This document shows positions 1 through 8,400 of a stretch of 17,481 nt of DNA, in pieces. A program made the translations under genes and the position numbers. How positions within the stretch are numbered: the stretch's first letter is position 1; the number at the start of each line of letters is the position of its first letter. The stretch is from Dehalococcoidia bacterium (lineage in GTDB: Bacteria > Chloroflexota > Dehalococcoidia > Dehalococcoidales > UBA1222): contig WRNP01000028.1 in assembly GCA_009776515.1 (NCBI GenBank), positions 1 to 17,481 on the forward strand. Reading direction: 5' to 3'. The notes below the pieces were generated by a model. That model was given only the letters and a program-made list of their open reading frames with translations. It searched no databases and was not told where the DNA came from.

Positions 1-538
<538 letters not shown>

Positions 539-569
539 AAAAGCCTAAAAAATTTGTAGCTCTTTTCGT

Positions 570-596
570 CCACCGAAAAACGGGGTTCTTCGGTGG
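570..596 (-). other. Hairpin in the pre-16S leader
   Basis: A perfect 8-bp inverted repeat (CCACCGAA at 570-577, TTCGGTGG at 589-596) with an 11-nt loop lies about 30 nt upstream of the mature 16S 5' end. In the transcript it would form a stable stem. It is probably a leader-processing or folding element. Its partner, if it also pairs with the 3' trailer for RNase III cleavage, is outside the window. Confidence 0.5.
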
Positions 597-648
597 GAAT
601 TTAAAGTCTCCGCTCCCGCCCCCTGCATGGCGCCGAGAGCCGGCGGAG

Positions 649-672
649 CAGCCGAAAACAAGTTCTCGGCTG
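649..672 (-). other. Second hairpin in the pre-16S leader
   Basis: A perfect 7-bp inverted repeat (CAGCCGA at 649-655, TCGGCTG at 666-672) with a 10-nt loop lies between the boxA-like site and the proximal leader hairpin. No U-tract follows on the minus strand, so it is not an intrinsic terminator. Confidence 0.45.
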
Positions 673-692
673 AGATTTTCCTTCCGCTATCC

Positions 693-706
693 AATTGTTA
701 AGGTGC
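693..706 (-). promoter_or_regulatory. boxA-like rRNA antitermination site
   Basis: On the minus strand the segment reads GCACCTTAACAATT, close to the bacterial rRNA boxA core (GCTCTTTAACAATT in E. coli). It lies about 40 nt downstream of the predicted transcription start, inside the pre-16S leader, where NusB/NusE-dependent antitermination complexes assemble. The identification rests on motif likeness and position. Confidence 0.6.
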
Positions 707-752
707 TTTTAATCGCCGGGGGTACACCGCCAGCGTCAAAACAACAAAAGAC

Positions 753-781
753 ATACTACCATAGCTAAAAAAGTTTGTCAA
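753..781 (-). promoter_or_regulatory. Probable promoter of the 16S rRNA gene
   Basis: On the minus strand a perfect -35 box TTGACA (complement at 776-781) is followed after 17 bp by TAGTAT (complement at 753-758), which matches 4 of 6 bases of the sigma-70 -10 consensus. Transcription would start near 746, giving a leader of about 208 nt that includes the boxA-like site and two hairpins. No A/T-rich UP element is obvious upstream. Confidence 0.7.
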
Positions 782-863
782 ACCAGCTTTCTCGGCCTCC
801 GGAACCAGCGCTGACTCCTGACTAGAGACCAGCCTAAGGGGTGCCGGGTGGCATGGGCATCAT

Positions 864-889
864 ATTAAACAGCGACAAACATGTTTAAT
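864..889. repeat. 8-bp inverted repeat with 10-nt loop
   Basis: ATTAAACA at 864-871 and TGTTTAAT at 882-889 are perfect inverted copies. They lie in the non-coding stretch 782-982, upstream of the 16S promoter and downstream of the small pRiA4b-like gene. It has the shape of a dimeric-regulator operator or a weak hairpin; no U-tract follows. Apart from this repeat and the one at 953-970, I see nothing in 782-982. Confidence 0.35.
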
Positions 890-952
890 GCTCCGGGGAG
901 ACGGCCACCGCCTTTAGGCCCACAGATTCCGACCAGGCTACCGCCTGCTATC

Positions 953-970
953 GGCATGAATCTTCATGCC
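953..970 (-). terminator. Possible hairpin terminator without U-tract
   Basis: A perfect inverted repeat (GGCATGAA, 2-nt centre, TTCATGCC) begins 12 nt beyond the stop codon of the minus-strand gene ending at 983. Its placement suits a 3'-end hairpin for the marR-ABC-pRiA4b transcript. The lack of a following run of U makes factor-independent termination doubtful; it could simply stabilise the 3' end. Confidence 0.35.
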
Positions 971-982
971 ACAAAGCGAATC

Positions 983-1399
983 TTAAATATCCTCGTCCTC
1001 GTAATAGCCATATTGCCTTACCTCCCCCACGCTTTTAAGGACGGCTGGTTTTTTTGTGGAACCATCAATTACCCTAAGAACCCTGATTTGGAATCTCCAT
1101 GCATCTCCGAAGTCGAAGATGTAGAGAAACTTATCACCCTTTCCAAGATGGAACCTGGACAGGGTAATTTTATCGGAAAACCCCCGGGCGCTATCCAGAT
1201 TACCACCGGGGCATATATATTGCATATTACGATCCCAGGCGCGATTATTCATGAAGAAGGCGTGCAAGTGATCATCGTCAAACTCAAACGCATACATTAT
1301 TTCCCCATGCAGGGCGAACAGTGTCGCACTTTCGTCAATTTGAATATGACGATAACAGCCCTTCCCCACGGAAACGCTTAACACCAATGACTTTCCCAT
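983..1399 (-). CDS. pRiA4b ORF-3-like family protein (138 aa)
   Basis: This looks like a member of the plasmid pRiA4b ORF-3-like family (PF07929). The hallmark is the core FLYIFDFGDAWRFQIRVLRV at residues 91-110, preceded by the AFEFDDDHLHAFFM element at 37-50 and ending in an acidic tail (YYEDEDI). The family occurs on plasmids, near transposons and as standalone chromosomal genes; its biochemical function is unknown. The length fits short members. The ATG at 1399 is well supported by a TAAGGAGT Shine-Dalgarno (complement at 1406-1413). It begins 62 nt after the ABC transporter stop on the same strand. I see no clear promoter in the gap, so co-transcription with marR and the transporter is likely. 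The opposite-strand frame at 881-1381 has no recognisable domain and is a shadow. Confidence 0.8.
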   Translation of the reverse strand: MGKSLVLSVSVGKGCYRHIQIDESATLFALHGEIMYAFEFDDDHLHAFFMNNRAWDRNMQYICPGGNLDSARGFSDKITLSRFHLGKGDKFLYIFDFGDAWRFQIRVLRVIDGSTKKPAVLKSVGEVRQYGYYEDEDI

Positions 1400-1461
1400 T
1401 ATTGCACTCCTTATTGAGTATTAGTTAGGCACTGGCAGCGCTACACCCCAAGCGCGTCACT

Positions 1462-4200
1462 TTACTCTGTTCTCAAGGCCACCACGGGATCTTTTTTGGC
1501 AGCCGAGCGTGAAGGTACAACTCCCGAAATCAGCATCAATCCCACGCTTACGCATACCATGATCACCGCATAGTGCCAAGGGAACACGGCTATGGACGCT
1601 ACATCAGCAAACCCAACAACCCAATTGATAACTGCCGACAGTAAATATGTAACCAGAATACCGATTAAGCCCGAACTAAGACCAAGGATAAAGGTTTCGG
1701 CAATGAAAAGATTGGAAACATCTCTCTTGCGCCCGCCAAGGCTGCGGATGACCCCGATCTCCTTGATCCGCTCCACCACCGAAACATAGGTAATAATGGC
1801 AATCATCACGCACGAAACAACCAACGACAGGGAGGTAAATCCGACCAGCGCAATCGTGATAATCCGCACCAAGCTCTGCATCATACCGATGATCAACGAA
1901 AGGGCATCGGTGTAGGTGATATTCTCTCGCTCCTCTGAGGTAAGCAGGGTGCCGTTAACGATGATATCCCCGTCTCCGTTCCATTCATCAAGATAGGCAA
2001 GTACGTGTTCTTTTTGGTCAAAATCCAAGGGGTATACCGCTATGCGAGTTGGCAGATCGCTCCCGCCTAATTGCTGCAAACTGAATGTGGCGTTAGCCAC
2101 GACCCTGAGCTCATTATCATTGCTTCCTCCGCTAACAAACAAACTCATAAGGGCTGACAATTGATCGGTATTGCCCACCAAACCCCTGGCACCCTCTGTT
2201 ACCCCCTCATAGGTAAAAGTATAATCAAAGGTAATCCCAGAATATATCATTTGAGCCGGTGACCCGGGGAACTGGTAGTCCTCGGGGAAAAAGGTTGCAG
2301 CACTCGTAAACGAGGTTTTCTCGGTACGGTATAATTCTTGGGCGAGTTCCGAGTCTCGATTTTGCTCAATCACATATTCCGCGAAAGCCGTGGTGTAATA
2401 AAACCCGTTGGACAGCATACCGTAAGAAAGGCTGTCTTTCGGTTCCAATATGCCGACAATGGTGAACTCTAAACCGTCGCTTCCGATATAATAGGGATCA
2501 TAGGTAAACGGACTGTTGCTCAACCCCGTCTTGGTGAACACACTGTCATTGGGATACCAAGTAAACACCTTGGCAATAAGCTCATCGTATTCGATTTGAT
2601 CTCGGTACATGGCTTGGTCATATGCATTACCGACCGCCTTATTAGCAAGATTGATAAATTCTTCCTGCGAATAATAACCTAATTGCGCGAGCAAAAGATC
2701 CGCAAGCGTGCGATCACTGCCCAGAACGATCATGACCTCATTCTTTTCTTGGGCTACCCTGCCGTACACGAGGTCATATTGCGATAAAAGATAGTCTTCC
2801 GCGTCCGGCGCTTGCTCGAATGATTGCACCACCGAACCAATCATGGTGGCATAATCCTCAAATCCCTCTACCTTGGTAAGGATGGCGCTGTAGATGGCCC
2901 TGATGCCGCTGAGTGAAATGTTCTGCCGGGCTCCATCTTGGTACACGCTGAAATCCGTATAGATATTGTTGCTGACGTCTAGTTCATAGTCGAGCAGTAG
3001 CGCCGCCAGGTATTCGACCGGCATATTGTTTATATAGTCGATGTAGTGCTGATCAATGTTATTTTGCACAAACAGATTTTCCATTCTGTTCGCACGCGCT
3101 ACTATCTGCTCTATCATTGAAGCAACGTTGACCAGGCCATTTTCTTTGACAAACTGCACTTGTTCGGTGTTATTCATATTGCTCAGCAGTCCGCTGATAT
3201 CGAATGCCGTCTCCATAATCTCAATGGGATTACCCGAAAGCATATCGTTCTGCATATTGTCAATATAGCCCTGAATACCGGAGGAGATGGATAAGACCAT
3301 CGACACGCCGATGATGCCAATTGAGCCAGCTATGCTTGTCATGGCCGTGCGCCTTTTTTTGGTCAAGAGGTTTTGCAGAGAAAGCTTAAAAGCCGTCCAA
3401 AACGACATCTGCGCTTTCTCTCTCTTCGGAATTTTCTTTTTTCCGCCTGTAGTCTTAGCGGCCTTCTCTGCTGCCGCTTTTGTGGCCATAAAGGCTTCGC
3501 CAGTCGTTCTTTCTTCTTCCTCGCCGAAAGGACGACTATCGCTAACAAGGCTGCCGTCCAGCAGTCTTATGATCCTGGTGGAATATTCTTTCGCAAGTTC
3601 CGCATTATGGGTTACCATGACTACCAATCGCTCTTTAGCGATCTCTTTGACAATATCCATGATCTGCTTGGACGTGGTAGTGTCTAGCGCGCCTGTCGGC
3701 TCGTCCGCCAGCAATATTTCAGGGTCGTTGACCAGTGCCCTGGCAATGGCCACCCGCTGACACTGACCACCAGAAAGTTGATTGGGGCGTTTGTAATACT
3801 GATCGGTCAGCCCCACCTTATCAAGGGCCTTCTTTGCCCTCTCGACTCTTTCCGCCTTGCTCATCCCTGCAATGGTCAGGGCCAACTCGACATTGCCCAA
3901 AACCGTCTGGTGAGGGATTAAATTGTAGCTTTGAAATACAAAGCCTACCCGGCGATTACGGTATACGTCCCAATCCCTATCTTTAAAGCCCTTGGTACTT
4001 CTGCCGTTGACAAACAAATCGCCAGAGGTGTATTTATCCAATCCGCCGATGATATTCAGCAGCGTTGTCTTCCCGCACCCGCTTGGGCCAAGAACGGATA
4101 CAAATTCGTTTTTCCGGAAGGATAGCGATACTCCCTTAAGCGCCCTGACAGTGGTGTCAGCAACGGCGTAATCTTTGGTGATATTTATCAGTTTAAGCAT
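1462..4200 (-). CDS. MacB-like ABC transporter, fused ATPase and FtsX-type permease (912 aa)
   Basis: A single-chain half-transporter of the MacB/FtsX class, expected to dimerise in the cytoplasmic membrane and export or mechanically act on a substrate outside it. Numbering from the ATG at 4200: Walker A GPSGCGKTT 38-46, Q-loop Q90, signature LSGGQ 142-146, Walker B ILLADEP 162-168, switch His198. A Lys/Ala-rich linker (about 222-265) leads to TM1 (about 288-310), a large extracytoplasmic domain (about 315-770), then TM2-TM4 (about 778-805, 831-859, 874-896) with the FtsX-type ERIKEIGVIRSLGG loop after TM2. It is longer than E. coli MacB (648 aa), mainly through the external domain. Start choice: a GTG at 4248 with AGGGAG is possible, but the ATG at 4200 has GGAGAG 7 nt upstream and begins MLKLINITKDY, which I recall as the usual start of close Firmicutes relatives. 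It lies downstream of marR, suggesting MarR-controlled export. The substrate is unknown. Confidence 0.9.
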   Translation of the reverse strand: MLKLINITKDYAVADTTVRALKGVSLSFRKNEFVSVLGPSGCGKTTLLNIIGGLDKYTSGDLFVNGRSTKGFKDRDWDVYRNRRVGFVFQSYNLIPHQTVLGNVELALTIAGMSKAERVERAKKALDKVGLTDQYYKRPNQLSGGQCQRVAIARALVNDPEILLADEPTGALDTTTSKQIMDIVKEIAKERLVVMVTHNAELAKEYSTRIIRLLDGSLVSDSRPFGEEEERTTGEAFMATKAAAEKAAKTTGGKKKIPKREKAQMSFWTAFKLSLQNLLTKKRRTAMTSIAGSIGIIGVSMVLSISSGIQGYIDNMQNDMLSGNPIEIMETAFDISGLLSNMNNTEQVQFVKENGLVNVASMIEQIVARANRMENLFVQNNIDQHYIDYINNMPVEYLAALLLDYELDVSNNIYTDFSVYQDGARQNISLSGIRAIYSAILTKVEGFEDYATMIGSVVQSFEQAPDAEDYLLSQYDLVYGRVAQEKNEVMIVLGSDRTLADLLLAQLGYYSQEEFINLANKAVGNAYDQAMYRDQIEYDELIAKVFTWYPNDSVFTKTGLSNSPFTYDPYYIGSDGLEFTIVGILEPKDSLSYGMLSNGFYYTTAFAEYVIEQNRDSELAQELYRTEKTSFTSAATFFPEDYQFPGSPAQMIYSGITFDYTFTYEGVTEGARGLVGNTDQLSALMSLFVSGGSNDNELRVVANATFSLQQLGGSDLPTRIAVYPLDFDQKEHVLAYLDEWNGDGDIIVNGTLLTSEERENITYTDALSLIIGMMQSLVRIITIALVGFTSLSLVVSCVMIAIITYVSVVERIKEIGVIRSLGGRKRDVSNLFIAETFILGLSSGLIGILVTYLLSAVINWVVGFADVASIAVFPWHYAVIMVCVSVGLMLISGVVPSRSAAKKDPVVALRTE

Positions 4201-4320
4201 TAACCCGCTCTCCTCATCATATACTACCGGTGTAGGCTCCAGCGCCACTTGTGTAACTCCCTGTATCCACTCAGCCCCTATCCGTTATGGCCGCCTTTGT
4301 ATAAAAATGGTACTCCTTAC

Positions 4321-4349
4321 TAAATAAGTCTGGTATGCCTAAATGTCAA
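4321..4349 (-). promoter_or_regulatory. Candidate internal promoter for the ABC transporter
   Basis: On the minus strand a perfect TTGACA (complement at 4344-4349) is followed after 17 bp by TATTTA (complement at 4321-4326), a poor -10 with 3 of 6 matches. Transcription would start about 115 nt before the preferred ABC start codon. The -35 box is embedded in the palindrome at 4341-4361. This is a moderate prediction, because the upstream marR promoter is much better. Confidence 0.35.
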
Positions 4350-4773
4350 TTTTTGACATTTCCTCCGCAAGCCTCCCCATAATCCTCACATATTCTATGG
4401 CGTCCCGTTCACCTAGCGACCTAAGCAAGGCCACCGTTTTATGCAATATCTCTTGCCCGCACTCCTCTGCGATGCCTTGCCCTTTTGCCGTAATTTTAAC
4501 TACAACCTTTCTGCGGTCGTTCCTGTCAATTTCCCGGGTGATCAATCCTTTGCTTTCAAGATCATTCAGGACTACTGCAACCCGAGCCGAGCTAACGCCT
4601 ATGTCGCTACTGATTTTTTGGGGAATAATCGTGCTTTGGCAGCATTGGTTGATATATTGGAGAACCAGAGCCTCGCCCTGCAATCTCTCTCCAATATCTT
4701 TTTGGTGCCTGGCTTTATGCACAGCTTGCATCGTTGCCAGTAAAGTGGCCGCAAGCTCCTCATAATCTACCAT
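4339..4773 (-). CDS. MarR-family transcriptional regulator (144 aa)
   Basis: A small winged-helix repressor or activator of the MarR family, acting as a DNA-binding dimer that usually responds to small molecules. Numbering from the ATG at 4773: N-terminal dimerisation helices about 3-45, helix-turn-helix about 50-75 (KISSDIGVSSARVAVVLNDL), the wing with the family's typical D-x-x-DRRK pattern at 83-89, and a C-terminal dimerisation helix about 96-140. A longer frame opening with TTG at 4836 must be rejected: that TTG is the -35 box of a perfect promoter. The ATG at 4773 has AGGGAA about 5 nt upstream and gives the family's normal length. The gene lies directly upstream of the ABC transporter on the same strand, the common arrangement for MarR control of an exporter. 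It probably autoregulates. The ligand is unknown. Confidence 0.9.
   Translation of the reverse strand: MVDYEELAATLLATMQAVHKARHQKDIGERLQGEALVLQYINQCCQSTIIPQKISSDIGVSSARVAVVLNDLESKGLITREIDRNDRRKVVVKITAKGQGIAEECGQEILHKTVALLRSLGERDAIEYVRIMGRLAEEMSKIDI
4341..4361. promoter_or_regulatory. 21-bp palindrome, candidate MarR operator
   Basis: AAATGTCAA (4341-4349) and TTGACATTT (4353-4361) are perfect 9-bp inverted copies around a 3-bp centre. The palindrome covers the last codons of marR and overlaps its stop codon by one base. MarR-family proteins bind palindromes of about this size as dimers. The overlap with a TTGACA hexamer ahead of the ABC gene would suit repression. It could also be a short hairpin at the marR 3' end. 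No protein-binding data are available. Confidence 0.45.
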
Positions 4774-4807
4774 TTCGCTTCCCTGATTATTTGCTAATGA
4801 TGCTAAT

Positions 4808-4836
4808 ATTATATGGTGTTCTATTTTTTCTGTCAA
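4808..4836 (-). promoter_or_regulatory. Perfect consensus sigma-70 promoter of marR
   Basis: On the minus strand TTGACA (complement at 4831-4836) and TATAAT (complement at 4808-4813) are separated by exactly 17 bp, matching the full consensus. The predicted start near 4801 leaves a 5' leader of about 27 nt with one Shine-Dalgarno before the ATG at 4773. The -10 box runs into the small palindrome TAATATTA, and ATTAGCA is repeated twice just downstream, so a regulator could sit here. So strong a promoter ahead of a repressor gene suggests it is normally held down. Confidence 0.85.
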
Positions 4837-5033
4837 AACGCTTGTAGTGGGGTGAGTTTTCGGAATAAACAGGCGCGTAGAATTTCCACAAGCCGGTTCA
4901 AAAGGCCCGTAGAATCAGGTGGATAGGCTAAATGGGCAATATGTAAACCAGGGGAAAGCACAACTGAACTGCCCCGGGTTTAGTAGCTACCCCATCAAGA
5001 AGTATTGGTGTTTTCTGATCCAGCTATAGTCTC

Positions 5034-5294
5034 CCGTTGAAACGGCATGCTGATTTTACCGACACGGCCAAAGAACCGTGGATCCCGAATAGGCGGCAGA
5101 AGATGGGCAGGCCGCCTACCGTTTATTTTCTCCAATTTCAGTACTCCCGAGCAGGAACGATAAGCACTTCCTGCAACGTGCTGAGCCCAGAGCAGGGCAT
5201 CAAGGAAGCCAATATACGCTTCATTTTCTTTCTTCAAGTGGCAAAGTCGGGTTATAGCAGAGATAGATTCATTCAAAATCCACCACATGGTGGA
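5034..5294. other. Gene-free stretch rich in inverted repeats
   Basis: I find no convincing gene in 4837-5341. Perfect inverted repeats visible here are: 5-bp arms with a 2-nt loop at 5034-5045; CACGG/CCGTG at about 5074-5091; TAGGCGGC/GCCGCCTA at 5090-5097 and 5111-5118; GCAGGAA/TTCCTGC at 5151-5157 and 5168-5174; AGCAC/GTGCT overlapping the last; and TCCACCA/TGGTGGA at 5279-5294. The density suggests a structured RNA or remnants of regulatory sites, but I recognise no known riboswitch or ncRNA family. A minus-strand frame at 4995-5297 (100 aa, GTG start, no clear ribosome site) has no recognisable domain and is not called. Confidence 0.35.
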
Positions 5295-5341
5295 CACCCC
5301 TGCCTTTGGCTAACAATTTATCGCACATGCCCAGCGCACGT

Positions 5342-5378
5342 AAAAAAGAGAGCCCCCTTGCGGGGGGCTCTCTTTTTT
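5342..5378 (-). terminator. Strong intrinsic terminator, usable from both sides
   Basis: A 16-bp perfect stem, six A then GAGAGCCCCC pairing with GGGGGCTCTC then six T, closes a 5-nt loop. On the minus strand it lies 30 nt beyond the stop codon of the surface-protein gene and ends in a U-run, so it terminates that transcript. By symmetry it would also stop plus-strand transcription coming from 4837-5341. Confidence 0.95.
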
Positions 5379-5408
5379 CCCGTAGTTATCCTGTCGGTAT
5401 CCGAACCT

Positions 5409-8400
5409 TTAGACTACTCTGCGAGTACGGATGATCAGGATGATGACCGCGATGACTAGAATGGCACCAACAGCCACGATGATCCAGATGTAGAACGGGG
5501 TAGGCTGCGGTTCCACAGGAGGTACGGTAACGTTAACCGGAGGCGGGTTGATGGTGATGCTCAGATTTGGAGTTATAGCAGGCTGAGTTGGAACCGTGAA
5601 TGTGGGATTCAGGTTGATAATAGGCGGATCCTGCGCCTCAACGGTCAGCGTTGGCTGCGGCGGAGGTGCGCCCTCAGTCGTGAAGACCTGTACAGTGCCG
5701 CCGCTGTTGCCAGCTGGCGTGGTCGCGATTACGCGCCAGTAATAGACAGTGCTGTACTCAAGTACTGGATCGCTTGCGCTCCAGCCATAGGCCGTAGCGG
5801 TGGTGGTGACCGTCTTGATCGGATTGGTGAAGTTGGGGTTGTCAGCCACCGTCAAAGTATAGGAGGTAGCACCAACCACTGCAGTCCACTGGAAAGCAGG
5901 GCGAATGCTAACTACCGCACCTGGCGCAGGTGCATAGACCACTGGTTCGGTGGGCGGGGTGGTAAAGCTGGCACCATCACCGAAGCTGCTCAGGGAGTTT
6001 CCACGTGCGTTTTCGGCCATAGTTACCAGGTTGCCTGTCAGCTTTTTATCGGTAGGAGTGTATTTGATGCCCCAGACGCTCACATAATATGTGGTTTGGG
6101 ACGACAGTCCAGGAACATTAGCGGCCTGGACATCACCAGCTTTTGGCGCCAAGATGTTTGCAGCTACGAAGTTGCCACTGATTATGTCATCAATGGCATC
6201 ATAGAAGTTTACAACCTGCTCGCCATCGGTAACGATAACCAGATAGTAGTTAACGTTAGCGAGGCTATTCCACTGAATGTTAGCCGCGAATGTCTGCGGA
6301 CAGAGATTTACGCAGTCTTCAAGCTCCAAACTAACTGAGTTTATCTTAACACCGGTGATTGGCTGGTTCAAAGTATCGGTGTAGAACCAGATGTTGCAGT
6401 CACTGCCGAAAGCATAGAGGATGACGCTACCAACAGATGCCGGGCCAGCCCACAAGCCTTCGAGGCTTCTGCTTGCCGGATAGTCAATGCGCTCAGCAGC
6501 ACGAGTATCCTCTGCAACCACGCGACCCTTGATGCGAGCTACAGCATCTGATTTACTGCTGCTACTGTAGTAGTAAGTGTTAGTTACGGCAGGGGTGACC
6601 GTAGTGTTAGCCACCGTATAGTAGTCAGCCGAAGAGTTGAGGTAAGCCATGCCGTTGCCCTCAGCCTCAAAACCGGCCGCGCCGGGAGCGGTTACAAGGT
6701 TGGACATGTACCGAACGTCGTCTACGGCAACATCGGTGAAAGAGCCTTTTGCGCCGCCAACCATGTACCAATCGTCATGCGTGTCTGCATCAAGCGCGGT
6801 ACCACTGCCGTAAACACGATACCAAATGCCAGACGAGACATCGGAGGCTATGTAGACGAAGTTCGATGAGGCATAGTCATCAGCCGGTGAAACGAATGCC
6901 CAATCTTTGACATCAACATTGGTGTTTTGGGCATTGGCCCAATTGGTGTAATTGATGTTGGATGTCGAGAATTGAGAGCGGGCAACCCAGACTTTACCAT
7001 TTGTGCCAACAGACGCCGCAATGACGTCCTGGTTGGAAGCTAGGCGGAGATCCGTTACTTTTCCCTTAGAGTTGCTTGAAGTGAAAGCGTTGCTAAGGAG
7101 GGTCCAGTTGCCATAAGTAGAACTGGTGCGCCGAACGTAGTACACCATACCATCGTTCGCACCAACCATGACGTTGGTCCCCACCAGTAGCACGGAATAG
7201 ATCGTGGCACCAGTGATAGTGCGCGTATGCGTGTTCCACAGGTTGCCCTGGTTGGCTGAGTAGTAAATCGTGTGCTTTACGCGATCCATCAGAATGACCC
7301 AGCCATTATTGGGAGCAGTGCGCACAAAGTCAAAGTGCGCCAGTACATCATTGCTGCGATCGGGGTCAGGGGTCATCCAGTCTATGTCTACATCGTAAAG
7401 CGAATAGCTGTTCACCCGCTCCCAGTAGCGAGCGGGCTCGCCATCAAGGTCGGTAGTCCACATCAAACGCCAGGCGCTGTACAGCTGGAGTGTCCATGTT
7501 TGACTGCCTTCCCCATACTGGACCTCGGCGTAGGTGGTCATGTAAATGGTGTCATCATCAGCAATGGACATGTCAACTTTTTTAGTCACATGGGTGCTGA
7601 TGAAATAGATGGTGTTCCAAGTAAAGCCTTTGTCGCACACATCGGTGGGCAGAGCGCTTATGGAAAGGCCGGCGTCGCCGCCCCACACATCCACCCCATC
7701 CTTATCCGTATAAGTGCCATGAGTGCCGACAACAGCTAAGCCGTTGGTGGCAAAGCCGGCATGGACGCGTATCGAGGCAAAAGCCACCCCGTACAGCCAG
7801 CTTGCGCCACCAGTGGGCCGCTTGTCATTGATGGTCCAAGTGTTGCCAGCGTCCTGAGTTGCCCAGGTCTGCGGAGTTTGGTCATCCTCGGATGCAAAAC
7901 CCGCCACCAAGATGCTGGCATCACCCAAATTGCCGACACCGTCCATATCGGTGATACCGACACCTATGCCTTTATATCCGGACACATTGAGATCTAAGGC
8001 ATTGTTCGGCTGAGCATGAACGTCTTCTCCGCCAGTGAAGTAGCAAAGATATGCATCACCTTGGATGTAGTTAGTGCGCCCTTGAGGAGCGATACCCACA
8101 AAAACCCCGGGGTCATCGTAGAAATCTGAGGGCACCAGAATAGTAGCTGAGAGCAAACGGGCATTGACAGGGACGCTACCGCCGGCGCTGGTTACGTCAT
8201 ATCTCAAGGTGACGTCACCGTAATACGTTCCCCATTTGGAGTTCCCAAAGCGAGTGCTGACTAGAGTTCTGCCTTGAGTCGTGGGGTTACCGCTGTTGTC
8301 GTACCACTGATAGCTGTAGTCACTGGCCACTACCACGATGCCATCGTACTGGTCATAGTCGGGCAAGACTTTGACTTCCCAGACATCGTAGCGAGCACCG

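Noticed and set aside
881..1381. Plus-strand 166-aa frame opposite the pRiA4b-like gene
   Set aside because: The minus-strand frame has a family motif and a good ribosome site; the plus-strand frame has neither.
4201..4248. Sixteen-residue N-terminal extension of the ABC transporter from GTG at 4248
   Set aside because: It has a plausible AGGGAG site, so it is not excluded, but the ATG at 4200 also has a good site and matches the normal start of the ATPase family.
4774..4836. N-terminal extension of MarR from a TTG codon
   Set aside because: The TTG is part of the -35 box of a perfect promoter whose start lies downstream, so the extension would not be transcribed.
4861..4990. tRNA-like piece with a GGTTCAAA segment
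   Set aside because: No acceptor or anticodon stem can be built around it.
4995..5297. Minus-strand 100-aa frame
   Set aside because: No recognisable domain, no clear ribosome site, unusual composition, and it covers several inverted repeats; more likely non-coding.
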